64,000 nt of DNA from Actinoalloteichus hymeniacidonis (GTDB lineage Bacteria > Actinomycetota > Actinomycetes > Mycobacteriales > Pseudonocardiaceae), in the NCBI RefSeq assembly GCF_014203365.1, contig NZ_JACHIS010000001.1, forward strand, positions 1,302,001 to 1,366,000, written 5' to 3'. This document shows positions 1 through 8,888 of this stretch, one piece after another (position 1 is the first letter of the stretch; every line of letters begins with the position of its first letter). Made by a program: the position numbers and the translations under genes. Below the pieces are notes generated by a model. The model did no database searches, was not told the origin of the DNA, and was given only the letters and a program-made list of their open reading frames with translations.

Positions 1-324
1 CAGGTGCACCTGGTGCTGATCGAGTGCCTCGCGATCGGACTGGTGCACATCGCGGCGGGCGCGCTGATCGGCACCATCGCCCTGATCCAGGGCCCGGCCC
101 GCCGTTGGTTCGGCATTCTGCCTGCGATCGGCGTCGTGATCGGTGTCGAATGGGCCCTGGTGCACTTCGGTGGCGGCGGCTCGGCCGAATTCGCCGGGGT
201 CGACCAGTCGGCATTGCTCTGGTTTGTGGGAATCGCCGTAGTCGGTATCGCCTTGCCGTGGCTGGCGGTTCGTCGACTCGTTCGGGATATCGGCATCCCG
301 GGGCCCGAATCGCCGATCGCATAA
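1..324 (+). CDS. Small integral membrane protein, probably 5'-truncated by the window edge
   Basis: The frame is open from the first base (codon CAG, then a possible GTG start at 4) to a TAA at 322-324. The visible 106 residues hold about three hydrophobic segments: an N-terminal helix around residues 5-28, a second near 36-55 and a third near 70-88, followed by a basic tail. No family was recognised. It lies 65 bases upstream of an ABC exporter operon in the same direction, so it may belong to the preceding transcription unit. Whether GTG at 4 is the true start cannot be decided here. Confidence 0.6.
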   Translation, partial: QVHLVLIECLAIGLVHIAAGALIGTIALIQGPARRWFGILPAIGVVIGVEWALVHFGGGGSAEFAGVDQSALLWFVGIAVVGIALPWLAVRRLVRDIGIPGPESPIA

Positions 325-389
325 CCGGTTATAGAGAAACTCGAAAATTCCACCTAACATTGATCAATCAACCTGGCTGGGGGTCAGTC

Positions 390-1325
390 GTGTCGGTAAT
401 CGAAGTGCGCGACCTACACAAGAGCTATCCGAACCACGTGGCGGTGCAGAACGTCTCCTTCTCGGTGGAACCGGGGGAGATCTTCGGAATCATCGGTCCC
501 AACGGGGCCGGGAAGACCACCACGGTCGAATGCATCGAGGGCCTGCGGACACCCGACGGCGGCAGCATCGAGGTGCTCGGACTGGATCCGCAGCGTGATC
601 GGGTCCGGCTCCGTCACCTGATCGGGGTGCAGCTCCAGGAGAGCGCGCTGCCCGAGAAGGCGACCGCGCGGGAATCGCTCGAGCTGTACAGCTCCTTCTA
701 CCGCAATCCGGTCGACTGGCGGCCCATCGCCGAGGACCTCGGACTCACCGACAAACTCAACACGCGGTACGGCAAGTTGTCCGGCGGCCAGAAGCAACGG
801 CTGTCCATCGCGTTATCGCTGGTCGGAAACCCCAAGATCGCCTTCCTCGACGAGCTGACCACCGGGCTCGACCCGCAGGCCCGTCGCGATACCTGGGAGG
901 TCATCGAGAGCGTGCGGCAGCGCGGCGTGACCATCGTGTTGGTCACCCATTTCATGGAGGAGGCCGAACGACTCTGCGACCGACTGGCCCTGATCGACCG
1001 AGGACGGGTCGTCGCGGTCGACAGCCCCGGCGGGCTGATCGAGGGGGTGCAGGCCGAACAGCGGATTCGGTTCGAGACCTCCGCGCCGATCGAGGATCGC
1101 GTGTTGACCGACCTTCCCGAGGTCACCGGGGTGACACGGCAGGGCTCGCGGCTGCTGGTGACCGGTACCGGAGACCTGCTGCGTGCCCTGACCTCGGCCC
1201 TGGCCGCCATCGGTGTGCGACCGGTGGCGCTGCGGGTGGAGCAGGCCAGCCTGGAGGACGCCTTCGTCGCGCTGACCGGACACCGCAGCCAGAACGAGCA
1301 GTCCGCGACCGCAGGGAGCAACTGA
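390..1325 (+). CDS. ABC-2 type exporter, ATP-binding subunit (DrrA-like)
   Basis: This is a 311-residue nucleotide-binding subunit of a drug or lipid exporter. The Walker A motif GPNGAGKTT lies near residue 37, the signature LSGGQKQR near 131, and the Walker B segment IAFLDELTTGLDP follows with the switch histidine in TH-FMEEAE. The C-terminal part resembles the DrrA-type domain that ends in ASLEDAFVALTG. The GTG at 390 is chosen because homology begins with VIEVRDLHKSY; the open frame upstream is non-homologous. The permease gene starts two bases after its stop, so the two form an operon. A close paralogue lies at 23899. The substrate is unknown. Confidence 0.92.
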   Translation: MSVIEVRDLHKSYPNHVAVQNVSFSVEPGEIFGIIGPNGAGKTTTVECIEGLRTPDGGSIEVLGLDPQRDRVRLRHLIGVQLQESALPEKATARESLELYSSFYRNPVDWRPIAEDLGLTDKLNTRYGKLSGGQKQRLSIALSLVGNPKIAFLDELTTGLDPQARRDTWEVIESVRQRGVTIVLVTHFMEEAERLCDRLALIDRGRVVAVDSPGGLIEGVQAEQRIRFETSAPIEDRVLTDLPEVTGVTRQGSRLLVTGTGDLLRALTSALAAIGVRPVALRVEQASLEDAFVALTGHRSQNEQSATAGSN

Positions 1326-1326
1326 C

Positions 1327-2064
1327 ATGACCGGTTTGACCAGGCTCTTCGTCCATGAGTGGAAGCTCTACGTCCGTGACGCGGGTTCGGCGATCTTCGG
1401 CTTCATCTTTCCCCCCGCCCTGCTGGTGATCTTCGGGCTGATCCCGATGTTCGGTGAGCCCGATCCGAACCTGGGCGGGCTGCGATTGTTCGATCTGTAC
1501 GTCCCGATCATGATCGCCGTCGCCCTGGCCACGGTCGCCATCAACACGCTGCCTGCCGCGATGGCCGCCTATCGGGAGCGCGGCATCCTGCGCAAGCTCT
1601 CCACCACCCCGGTCTCGCCGTTGACCCTGTTGGGCGCCCAGCTGCTGGTCAACCTCGCGGTGGGATTGGCATCGATCCTGGTGATGATGCTGTTGGCGCG
1701 GCTGGTCTTCGACGTCGCCATGCCCAACCCGGTGGCATTGGCCATCAGCACCGTCGTGCTGGCCCCCGCGCTGTTCGGCATCGGGCTGGTGATCAGTGCG
1801 CTCAGCCCGTCCGCCAAGTTCGCCTCGGGCGTGTCCACCATCATCTACTTCCCGATCATGTTCTTCGCCGGGTTGTGGCTGCCCCGCGAGACGATGCCCG
1901 ACATCCTGCGAACGATCAGCGACCTCACCCCCATCGGCGCCGGGGTGCAGGCATTGCAGAACAGCTTCACGGGTGACTGGCCGAGTCTTGCCTCACTCGG
2001 TGTGATGACCGCCTACGCCGTCGTCCTGACCGGCATCGCGGCCAAGACCTTCCGCTGGAACTGA
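1327..2064 (+). CDS. ABC-2 type exporter, permease subunit
   Basis: This 245-residue protein has six predicted membrane segments and the ABC-2 permease pattern: a long N-terminal segment, a loop with [19 protein letters not shown] between helices 2 and 3, and a final helix ending with FRWN. It partners the ATPase encoded one base upstream to form a DrrAB-like efflux complex in the cytoplasmic membrane. The permease at 24816 has the same architecture and the same conserved [16 protein letters not shown]-type motif near its C terminus, which suggests an ancient duplication of the pair. What it transports cannot be read from the sequence. Confidence 0.9.
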   Translation: MTGLTRLFVHEWKLYVRDAGSAIFGFIFPPALLVIFGLIPMFGEPDPNLGGLRLFDLYVPIMIAVALATVAINTLPAAMAAYRERGILRKLSTTPVSPLTLLGAQLLVNLAVGLASILVMMLLARLVFDVAMPNPVALAISTVVLAPALFGIGLVISALSPSAKFASGVSTIIYFPIMFFAGLWLPRETMPDILRTISDLTPIGAGVQALQNSFTGDWPSLASLGVMTAYAVVLTGIAAKTFRWN

Positions 2065-2185
2065 CTCCGAAGCGGCGGTGCCCGCTGGGGGTGGTCGCAT
2101 CGCCGGGCGGAGCCTGCGCAGTGCGTTCGGCCGTGGAGCAGGACTGACGAGGTCGATACCGGGGGACACCCCGCGATCGAGATGG

Positions 2186-2216
2186 AGCCGCCGACCCGTA
2201 CTCCGGGTCGGCGGCT
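2186..2216. terminator. Hairpin downstream of the ABC operon
   Basis: Perfect 12-bp arms AGCCGCCGACCC and GGGTCGGCGGCT enclose a 7-base loop. There is no T tract, as is common for actinobacterial terminators. It lies in the 346-base gap 2065-2410 between the permease and uppS, in which no gene is seen. Confidence 0.6.
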
Positions 2217-2410
2217 ACGCGTTTCTCGGCCGTGCGGTCACCGCAGCCGGGCGACCGAGCGGATACCGGTGCCCACCGACCGGCGGCGCCGTGTCGTCGG
2301 TCACGCAACGCGACCGACCGGCCGCTGGACGGGCCCGGCGCACCGTCGGGCAGGATGGCCGTGCTTGTCCAGCGTCGCCCGGGGGAGACCATGAGGAGGT
2401 CAGTCGTCTG

Positions 2411-3373
2411 ATGCTGCGTCGGTTCCGGAGCGGGAGAGACCAGTACACGCCCCGTCCGCCTGACCCGCACCCGTCCGGGGAACGTCCCCCGGCCATCCCG
2501 CCCGCGTTGGTGCCCAACCACGTGGCGCTGGTGATGGATGGCAACGGTCGGTGGGCCAAATCCCGAGGGCTGCCCCGTACCGAGGGCCACAGACGCGGCG
2601 AGGAGGTGCTCAGCGATGTGGTGAGCGGCGCCATCGAGCTCGGCGTCAAGTGGCTGTCGGTCTATGTCTTCTCCACGGAGAACTGGAAGCGCAGCCCGGA
2701 GGAGGTGCGCTTCCTGATGGGCTACAACCGCGATGTGTTGGCCAAGCGCACCGAGTTCATGGTCGAGCACGGCGTCCGCGTCCGATGGGCGGGCAGGCGT
2801 CCCAAGCTGTGGCGCAGCGTCATCGATCAGCTCGAGGACGCAGAGGAGCGCACCAAGGACAACGATCTGCTGACCCTCACGTTGTGCGTCAACTACGGCG
2901 GTCGCGCGGAGATCGCCGACGCCACCAAGGAGATCGCACAGCGGGTCGCGGCCGGGGAGATCAACCCGGACAAGATCGACGAGAAGCTGATCGCGAAGTA
3001 CCTGTACCACCCGGACATGCCCGACGTCGATCTGTTCCTTCGGCCCTCCGGGGAGCTGCGTACCTCGAACTTCCTGGTCTGGCAGTCGGCCTACGCCGAG
3101 CTGGTCTTCATGGACACGCTGTTCCCCGACTTCGACCGGTTGGCGTTGTGGCGGGCGTGCGAGGCCTACGCGCAGCGCGATCGCCGCTTCGGCGGCGTGA
3201 AGAACCAGCAGGCGGGCCCGACCCCGCCCGCCGATTCCGACGACTACGAGGTGCCGAGCACCGCCGAGTCCGCCGCGCACCCCGCAGGCGAGTCGCCCCA
3301 GACCGGTGGCGTGATCGCGACCGATCCCGGACTCGCGGCCGGACTCGAGAAGCAGAACGGAGGCACCAGCTAA
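2411..3373 (+). CDS. uppS: Isoprenyl transferase (cis-prenyl diphosphate synthase)
   Basis: This is a UPP synthase-family enzyme that condenses isopentenyl diphosphate onto an allylic primer to make the polyprenyl carrier for cell-wall synthesis. The catalytic region [20 protein letters not shown] begins near residue 37 and contains the Mg-binding aspartate. The family motifs [10 protein letters not shown] and [22 protein letters not shown] are present, with the C-terminal signature ending in RRFGG. The ATG at 2411 is preferred over an upstream in-frame start because the longer N terminus is low-complexity. About 50 residues follow the conserved core and look disordered. The YbjN-like gene starts immediately after the stop. 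Confidence 0.95.
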   Translation: MLRRFRSGRDQYTPRPPDPHPSGERPPAIPPALVPNHVALVMDGNGRWAKSRGLPRTEGHRRGEEVLSDVVSGAIELGVKWLSVYVFSTENWKRSPEEVRFLMGYNRDVLAKRTEFMVEHGVRVRWAGRRPKLWRSVIDQLEDAEERTKDNDLLTLTLCVNYGGRAEIADATKEIAQRVAAGEINPDKIDEKLIAKYLYHPDMPDVDLFLRPSGELRTSNFLVWQSAYAELVFMDTLFPDFDRLALWRACEAYAQRDRRFGGVKNQQAGPTPPADSDDYEVPSTAESAAHPAGESPQTGGVIATDPGLAAGLEKQNGGTS

Positions 3374-3832
3374 GTGAGTGAACCCGAGGCACCGTTGGAT
3401 GCCAGAGCCAACGAGGCCGCCAACACGGCGGAACTGCTCGCCGCCGCCCGCGAGGCGTTGGAGCGCTACCACGAGGTGCACACCGACGACGACGGAGCAC
3501 TGACCTTCCGGCATGCCGAGGTGCCCTGCGCGGTGCAGGCCATGCAGCTCGCCGAGGGACTCACCGTGCTGAGCCTGACCTGTGTCGTGGCCTGGGATCT
3601 GCCCGACGACGACCAGCTGGCGAAGTCGGCGGCGGAGCGAGCAGGTCAGGGCCTGTTCGGCACCCTCGGCGTGGTGCGCACCGAACGAGGCATGGATGTC
3701 ACCCTTCGGTACGCCTTTCCCGCTGCGGGGATGGGCCCGACGCCGTTGAGCACCATGCTGATGCTGGTGGTGTCCACCGCATCGCAGTTGCGGACCGAAC
3801 TGTTGGACGCCGTGGATCCCCGGAGTCGGTGA
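3374..3832 (+). CDS. YbjN-domain (type III secretion chaperone-like) protein
   Basis: This 152-residue soluble protein starts with GTG directly after the uppS stop codon, so it is probably translationally coupled to it. The central part (V-CAVQAMQLAEGLTVLSLTCVVAWDLP) and the C-terminal helix region fit the YbjN/T3SS-chaperone-like fold often encoded in pairs in actinobacteria. No catalytic motif is seen. The role is unknown; neighbours do not define it beyond co-transcription with uppS. Confidence 0.65.
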   Translation: MSEPEAPLDARANEAANTAELLAAAREALERYHEVHTDDDGALTFRHAEVPCAVQAMQLAEGLTVLSLTCVVAWDLPDDDQLAKSAAERAGQGLFGTLGVVRTERGMDVTLRYAFPAAGMGPTPLSTMLMLVVSTASQLRTELLDAVDPRSR

Positions 3833-3880
3833 CATCGTCCGTTGGGGCGCCCGACGGGGCGGACGGAGAGGACAGCGGCA

Positions 3881-5017
3881 ATGAGTGGCGGCCAGGAGCC
3901 CGCGGCGGCGCCGGAGGCGGGACGCGGGGTCGACTCGGGATCGGCAGGCGGGCCACCGCCCGCGAGCCCCGCGCTCGACGTCGCGGTGGCGGCCGGCCAG
4001 GGGGCGGCGGCAGGCGGCGGGCCCGCCACCGCTGCCGGACCAGGCGGCGGTCGGACCTGGCGGGTCACCTCCCTGGAGGTGCTCTGCGTCCTGCTGGTGG
4101 CCGCGATGGTCTTCCAGAACCAGCTGGTGAACCTCCTCGACGCGCCCGCCCTGCGTACCGGTGCGACGGTCTTCGTCGCGATCTGTGTGCAGGCGTTGCC
4201 GTTCCTGGTGCTCGGCGTGCTGATCAGCGGCTTGATCGCCGCGTTCCTGCCGCCGAGGGTGCTGCGAAGAATGTTGCCGTCCAACGATGCCGCGGCCGTG
4301 CCGGTGGCCGGGCTGGCCGGGTTGGCACTGCCCGGCTGCGAGTGTGCGTCGGTGCCGGTGGCCAGGCGGTTGATGCAGCAGGGCGTCGCCCCGGCGGCCG
4401 CCCTGGTGTTCCTGCTGGCCGCCCCCGCGATTAACCCGATCGTGTTGGTCTCCACTGCGGTGGCCTTCCCCGGCGAGCCGAGGATGGTGGTGGCCCGGTT
4501 CGTGGCGTCCCTGCTGACCGCGATGGTGATGGGCTGGCTGTGGATCGCCTGGGGCCGCACCGAGTGGATCGCCGAACGTGCTTTGCGCAGGCTGCCGGAC
4601 CGGGCGAACGGTTCGCGGTGGGTGGCCTTCGTCGAGACCGCGCGGCACGACCTCGTGGAGGCGGGCGGCTTCCTCGTCCTGGGCGGGTTGGCCGCCGCCG
4701 TGCTCAACGTCGCGGTACCCGCGTCCTGGTTCGAGACCCTCGGCGGTCAGCTCCTGCTCGCCGTGGTGGTGATGGCGGTGGCCGCGGTCGTGCTGGCCCT
4801 GTGCAGTGAGGCGGACGCCTTCGTGGTGGCCTCGCTGCCGGGCATTCCGATGCAGGCGCGGTTGGCCTTCCTGGTGGTGGGCCCGGCGGTGGACATCAAG
4901 CTGATCGCCATGCAGATGGGCACCTTCGGCCGGGCGTTCGCGCTGCGATTCGCGCCGGTGACCTTCGTGGTGGCGATCCTGGCCGCATCGCTGGTGGGCG
5001 CCTTCCTGCTCACCTGA
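3881..5017 (+). CDS. YraQ/UPF0718 (DUF318) family permease
   Basis: The 378-residue protein has a proline/alanine/glycine-rich cytoplasmic leader of about 60 residues and then eight or more hydrophobic segments. Two halves carry the family hallmarks: GLALPGCECASVPVARRL near residue 150 and the repeated ALCSEADAFVVASLPG near 310. The ATG at 3881 follows a GGAGAGG ribosome-binding site. In Bacillus the homologous pair is YcgR/YcgQ, and members are often placed in zinc-starvation regulons; here the partner TIGR03943 gene lies 100 bases downstream and a Zur gene faces it. A divalent-metal role is therefore inferred, not shown. Confidence 0.85.
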   Translation: MSGGQEPAAAPEAGRGVDSGSAGGPPPASPALDVAVAAGQGAAAGGGPATAAGPGGGRTWRVTSLEVLCVLLVAAMVFQNQLVNLLDAPALRTGATVFVAICVQALPFLVLGVLISGLIAAFLPPRVLRRMLPSNDAAAVPVAGLAGLALPGCECASVPVARRLMQQGVAPAAALVFLLAAPAINPIVLVSTAVAFPGEPRMVVARFVASLLTAMVMGWLWIAWGRTEWIAERALRRLPDRANGSRWVAFVETARHDLVEAGGFLVLGGLAAAVLNVAVPASWFETLGGQLLLAVVVMAVAAVVLALCSEADAFVVASLPGIPMQARLAFLVVGPAVDIKLIAMQMGTFGRAFALRFAPVTFVVAILAASLVGAFLLT

Positions 5018-5116
5018 CGGCCGGGGCCGGTCTCGTGGGCGAGCCCGGGGTGGACGCTGCCGTGGCCGAGAGCGTCGGGGACACTCGTGCTCGGGAATCG
5101 GTGCGGGAGGCGGGAC

Positions 5117-6067
5117 ATGCGACGCGAGACTCAGAACGTGCTGCTGGTGTTGCTGGGCGGCGCGCTGGTGAAGATCTCGTGGGACGGGACGTACCTGCGT
5201 TACGTGCGGCCCTCGCTGTTGCCGCTGTTGCTTGGCGCCGGGCTGGTGATCGTGGCGATCGGCGTGATCGCGATCGTCTTCGACATCTGGGGCCATCGAT
5301 CGGAGCCCGCGCAGACCACCGGGTCCAACGATGTCGACGGGGAACCGGATCGAAGGGCTCGGGCCGCCTCCGCCGAGGTGGTGACCCAGGACGCGAGCAC
5401 CGGGGCGCTGGTCGCCGATTCCGCGACCGGCGTGAGCGCCGCCTCGAGCGGAGCGAGTGCCTCGACCCGACCGGAGCCGACGGCGAGCGGGGGCGCGGCC
5501 ACGTCGGGCGAGCACGCCGAGGAACACGCCCATCGAGGGCGGTCGTCCTGGATGTTGATGCTGCCCGTGCTCGCCATCCTGATGATCGCGCCGCCCGCGC
5601 TGGGTTCCGACTCGGTGCAGCGGGCGGGGGATCGATCGGTGGTGTCGGAACGCCCGCCGTCGAGTGGGTTGTTCGGCCCGCTTCCGGAGGGCGAGATCCC
5701 GGAGATGCAGATCACCGACGTGGTGATGCGCACCGTGTGGGACGCGGGCGGCGCGTTGGAGGGGCGGCGGATCTCCGTCACCGGATTCCTCGTCCGCGAG
5801 GAGGCGTCCGGAGACAGCGGTGCGGCCGTGCACGTCGCGCGCATCCGCATCATGTGCTGCGCGGCGGACGCGCTACCGGTCAAGCTGCGACTGACCTCGG
5901 ACGGCGCCCCGGCCGCCGCCTTGGACACCATCGCCGTGGACGGCTGGATGCAGGTCGTCGGCGAGGTGGTGCCGGGTTCGGCCACCGAGGCCAACGGCAA
6001 CGTCCCGGAGTTCCTCGTCTCCGAGGTCACCCCGATCGAGGCGCCCGCCGACCAGTACGAGTACTGA
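5117..6067 (+). CDS. TIGR03943 family permease subunit (YcgQ-like)
   Basis: This 316-residue protein pairs with the YraQ permease upstream. It has two membrane helices at residues 8-25 and 34-57, a long acidic low-complexity linker (about 65-140), a third helix around 145-165, and a C-terminal soluble domain with the family motif V-RIRIMCCAADALPVKL and the DGWMQVVGEV segment. The vicinal cysteines in IMCCAAD could bind metal. The ATG at 5117 is preceded by a GGGAGGCGGGAC ribosome-binding site. It ends 25 bases before the convergent Zur gene. The role in metal uptake or insertion is inferred from family context. Confidence 0.85.
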   Translation: MRRETQNVLLVLLGGALVKISWDGTYLRYVRPSLLPLLLGAGLVIVAIGVIAIVFDIWGHRSEPAQTTGSNDVDGEPDRRARAASAEVVTQDASTGALVADSATGVSAASSGASASTRPEPTASGGAATSGEHAEEHAHRGRSSWMLMLPVLAILMIAPPALGSDSVQRAGDRSVVSERPPSSGLFGPLPEGEIPEMQITDVVMRTVWDAGGALEGRRISVTGFLVREEASGDSGAAVHVARIRIMCCAADALPVKLRLTSDGAPAAALDTIAVDGWMQVVGEVVPGSATEANGNVPEFLVSEVTPIEAPADQYEY

Positions 6068-6092
6068 CGTCGGGCGGGCCCGAGGAGAGGTT

Positions 6093-6506
6093 TCAGGCGC
6101 AGTCGGAGCAGTCGCCGAAGATCTCCAGCGTGTGACTGACCCGGTGGAAGCCGTGTTCCTCGGCGATGCGATCGGTCCAGCGTTCGACGGCCGGGCCCTC
6201 CACCTCCACCGTCCGGCCGCAATGCCTGCAGACCAGGTGGTGGTGGTGGTGGCTGGAGCAGCGGCGGTAGATGGCCTCGCCGGAGTCGGTACGCAGCATG
6301 TCGACCTCGCCGGCCTCGGCGAGCGTCTGCAGGGTGCGATACACGGTGGTCAGGCCGATGCCCTCCCCGCAGCGTCTCAGCTCCTCGTGGATCTCCTGGG
6401 CGGAGCGGAACTCGGGCTGCTTGTCCAGCAGCCGCGACACCGCCGTGCGCTGCTTGGTCGTCCGTACGCCCGGGACCGTCGTCGACGGCCGTTCGCTGGT
6501 GGTCAC
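6093..6506 (-). CDS. zur: Fur-family metalloregulator, probably Zur
   Basis: The 137-residue repressor has a winged-helix N terminus (TKQRTAVSRLLDKQPEFRSA and GLTTVYRTLQTLAEAGEV) and a metal-binding dimerisation domain with a histidine run HHHHH followed by CRHCG and a C-terminal CSDC. These two CxxC pairs form the structural zinc site of the family. It is the second gene after a SmtB-like regulator: its GTG start overlaps the upstream stop by four bases. That smtB-zur order is known from mycobacteria, which supports Zur rather than Fur. It is convergent with the YraQ/TIGR03943 pair, a plausible target. No clear Zur box was identified. Confidence 0.9.
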   Translation of the reverse strand: MTTSERPSTTVPGVRTTKQRTAVSRLLDKQPEFRSAQEIHEELRRCGEGIGLTTVYRTLQTLAEAGEVDMLRTDSGEAIYRRCSSHHHHHLVCRHCGRTVEVEGPAVERWTDRIAEEHGFHRVSHTLEIFGDCSDCA

Positions 6507-6919
6507 GAGTCCTCCGTTCCGCTGGGCTGGGGTTCGTCGACGTGGGTGACCGCGTCGACCACGATGTGCGCCAAGTGCTCATCCACCAGCCGATATACCA
6601 CCTCACGGCCCTGGCGGGTGCCGATGACCACTCCGGCGGATTTCAACACGCGTAGATGCTGACTGATCAATGGCTGAGTGACGCCGAGGGCCTCGACGAG
6701 TTCGTGCACGCAGCGTGGCGCCTGGCGGAGTTGGAGCACGATGGAGATCCGGACCGGCGCGGCCAACGCCCGCAACAGATCACCGGCAGCGATCAGAGTT
6801 CTGGCGTCGGGCGTGGGCAGGACGCCCACCGCCGCCCGCTCGTCGCAGCGTGCCAGCGTGGTGTCTCCCGCAGCGTCCTCGCCCGCGTGCACCTGCCTCA
6901 GGGTGTGTGCGGTGGACAT
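6503..6919 (-). CDS. smtB: ArsR/SmtB-family metal sensor, probably zinc-responsive
   Basis: This 138-residue winged-helix repressor has its recognition region in VTQPLISQHLRVLKSAGVV and the beta hairpin GTRQGREVVYRLVDEHL. A histidine/aspartate-rich C-terminal helix (HLAHIVVDAVTHVDE) matches the alpha5 metal site of SmtB-type sensors. ATG at 6919 is preceded by GGAGAGTCC. It overlaps zur by GTGA, so both are made from one transcript, as in mycobacterial smtB-zur. By family precedent it would release DNA when zinc is abundant, allowing zur expression; this is inference. Confidence 0.88.
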   Translation of the reverse strand: MSTAHTLRQVHAGEDAAGDTTLARCDERAAVGVLPTPDARTLIAAGDLLRALAAPVRISIVLQLRQAPRCVHELVEALGVTQPLISQHLRVLKSAGVVIGTRQGREVVYRLVDEHLAHIVVDAVTHVDEPQPSGTEDS

Positions 6920-7071
6920 GTGGACTCTCCAGGGACTCGAGTGGTATGACGACGGGTCGAGAGGGGGCGCGGTGTGAGCCGCCTGCTGCCGCCCATACTA
7001 GTTGTGACCCGGCTCGTCCAGGGGAGTCCGATCGGCCCCTTCGGCGTCCGTGGGTGGTCACCGAGGCCGAC

Positions 7072-7362
7072 TCAGCCGGTCAACGCGCCGTAGGCGACGT
7101 TCGTGGTGATGGCGACCAACATCAGCAGCGCGACGAGCCGCATGGTGCGGTCCCCGGTGCCCAATGAGCGCCATGTGACCAGCAACAGGCCCATGACCAG
7201 CAGGATCAGTGTCCCCAACAGCAGGACGCCGACCCAGCCGCCCAGCCACACGCCCAGCAGGAACAGGGCGATGACCACCAGGAAGGCCAGCGCGGGGGGA
7301 ACCCGCGACAGCGGTCCGTCACCCGGGATCAATCGTGCTCGCCGATCTGCGCTACTGGGCAC
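7072..7362 (-). CDS. Small integral membrane protein, unknown function
   Basis: A 96-residue protein starting with GTG at 7362, chosen because a strong AAGGAAGGAG site precedes it. After about 18 charged residues come two adjoining hydrophobic segments (VPPALAFLVVIALFLLGVWL and WVGVLLLGTLILLVMGLLLV) and a third helix at the C terminus. It is divergent from the monooxygenase-like gene at 7442, with about 80 bases between the starts. No conserved catalytic residues are visible, and the family was not recognised. Confidence 0.7.
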   Translation of the reverse strand: MPSSADRRARLIPGDGPLSRVPPALAFLVVIALFLLGVWLGGWVGVLLLGTLILLVMGLLLVTWRSLGTGDRTMRLVALLMLVAITTNVAYGALTG

Positions 7363-7441
7363 CGCACCGGCTCCTTCCTTCGAGGTCGGGTCGATCGATC
7401 CGGTTATCCTCGCACCCCACGTTCGAGAAGGAGTCCGCCCG

Positions 7442-7840
7442 ATGCTGCTCATCTGTCGCTTCGCCGTTCCGGAGACGGGCATCGAGGACTTCCTCACCGA
7501 GGCCAGGACGGCGACCCGGCTGCTCGCCGAGCAACCGGGCTGCCAGGGCGTCCAGCTGGCCAGGACCGTCGAGGAGGCCGCGGACGGCGCCGAATGGACC
7601 CTGCTGGCCAGGTTCGACTCGGTGGTGGCCTACCGGCGGGCGCTCTCGCCCTTCGACGTCCGGGTGCATGTCGTGCCGTTCCTGTCCAAGGCCGAGGTCG
7701 GCACCTCCGCGGTGCACGAGATCCTGCTCGACGCCGCCCCCGGCGGGGAGCTGACCGAGCAGCACAGCCTGCTCGCCGACGACCGGGACAGCGTGCGCCT
7801 CGGCGAGGTCGCCGGTCCGGACGTCCCCGGACGCAGCTGA
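7442..7840 (+). CDS. Antibiotic biosynthesis monooxygenase (ABM)-like protein
   Basis: This 132-residue protein has one ferredoxin-like ABM domain: an N-terminal strand MLLICRFAVP, a helix over DFLTEARTATRLLAEQPGCQG, and the WTLLARFDSVVAYRRALS strand-helix typical of the superfamily. A GAGAAGGAG site precedes ATG 7442. The C-terminal 30 residues are acidic and probably disordered. Members range from heme-degrading to quinone-oxidising enzymes or have no known activity, so no reaction is assigned. Confidence 0.75.
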   Translation: MLLICRFAVPETGIEDFLTEARTATRLLAEQPGCQGVQLARTVEEAADGAEWTLLARFDSVVAYRRALSPFDVRVHVVPFLSKAEVGTSAVHEILLDAAPGGELTEQHSLLADDRDSVRLGEVAGPDVPGRS

Positions 7841-7868
7841 GACGCGCGACGCCTGCGGTCCATCGCAT

Positions 7869-7889
7869 GGCCCGAGGCACGCTCGGGCC
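7869..7889. terminator. Short GC-rich hairpin after the ABM gene
   Basis: Eight-base perfect arms GGCCCGAG and CTCGGGCC enclose a five-base loop 28 bases after the stop. There is no T tract. Confidence 0.4.
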
Positions 7890-8032
7890 GCCGCGCGCCC
7901 TGCCGGGGCGGAGACTGGGCTGTTCGAGTGAGCTTCGCGTCGATGTCGACGCACTTCATGTCGAACCCGGCTGTCCCTCTGCCATCATCCGAAACCGGCG
8001 GATAGTGACGCGCAGTGAGGAGCTGATGACCG

Positions 8033-8755
8033 GTGGGACCCACCCGTTCGGAGGGCGATTCGCACGACGGCGCCAAGGACCCCACCGTGCGTCGACGATT
8101 CTGGACCCGGGGGCGGGCGATCTCCGCGATCGCGGTAACCGCGGCGATCACGGTCGGCATCACCGTGGGCGGCATCATCGGCAATTCCACGGCCGTGCCG
8201 GGCTTAGGCAGCGGGCCGGGACCGCAGCCCACCTCGGCCAGCGAGGACGCCCCCGAACCGCTCCCCGCCGAGCCGACGGCCGAACCGGTCGAGCACGCCA
8301 GGCAGCCCGGCACCATCTACCTGGCCGACGGCGGGACCGCCCGGCTGGTCCGTGCCGAGGTCGACGCGACCGGCACCCTCCCGGTTCCCGAGAGCCTCGA
8401 CGAGGCCACCTGGTGGGGCGCCGGACTCGGCGCGGGCGGCGGCGCCGCGGTGATGGCGGGACATGTGAACTGGCAGGGCGCCCTGGGCCCCTTCGACCAG
8501 CTGCACCGGGCCGAGGTCGGCGAGCGGATCGAGATCGTCGACGTCGACGGCGGTGAATGGACCTATGAGACCCGCGAGGTCCTGACCCTGCACAAGGACG
8601 AACTGCCCGACCGGGCAGCCGAGCTGTTCGGCCAGGAGGGCAACCATCGGCTGGTCCTGGTGACCTGCGGGGGCCGCTACGTCGGTGGTCCCTCCGGATA
8701 CGAGGACAACCGCATCGTGATCGCCACCCTCGTCGGCACCCCCACCGCAGCCTGA
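8033..8755 (+). CDS. Class F sortase
   Basis: The 240-residue protein has a cytoplasmic basic start, a single membrane anchor (AISAIAVTAAITVGITVGGIIG, about 29-50), a Pro/Glu-rich linker and a C-terminal sortase domain. The catalytic triad is visible: His144 in MAGHVNW, Cys212 in LVTCGG and Arg227 in YEDNRIV. It would act on the outer face of the membrane as a transpeptidase, attaching LPXTG-like proteins; no substrate gene is adjacent. GTG at 8033 is used with a GAGGAG site 11 bases upstream; a nearby ATG at 8026 is out of frame. Confidence 0.9.
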   Translation: MGPTRSEGDSHDGAKDPTVRRRFWTRGRAISAIAVTAAITVGITVGGIIGNSTAVPGLGSGPGPQPTSASEDAPEPLPAEPTAEPVEHARQPGTIYLADGGTARLVRAEVDATGTLPVPESLDEATWWGAGLGAGGGAAVMAGHVNWQGALGPFDQLHRAEVGERIEIVDVDGGEWTYETREVLTLHKDELPDRAAELFGQEGNHRLVLVTCGGRYVGGPSGYEDNRIVIATLVGTPTAA

Positions 8756-8888
8756 TCGACGAGACGACGCCGCGCCGAGGTGCGCCGACCACTCCCACCT
8801 GCGAGGAAACTCGGGGCCGACCGGTGATCGAAGGCCGCTACGCTCGACTGCGACCCTTCTCGCCGCGCAGTTCATCAGGTCCTGGAGC

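Noticed and set aside
24-389. N-terminal extension of the first ABC ATPase
   Set aside because: Residues upstream of 390 are Arg-rich shadow sequence overlapping the small membrane protein.
1967-5833. Very long minus-strand open frame (1288 codons)
   Set aside because: It is antisense to four well-supported genes, is full of His/Arg/Gln/Gly and has no domain; long shadow frames are normal at this GC content.
5018-6140. Zur box near the permease or regulator genes
   Set aside because: No TGAAAATGATTTTCA-like palindrome was seen by eye; control by Zur stays an inference.
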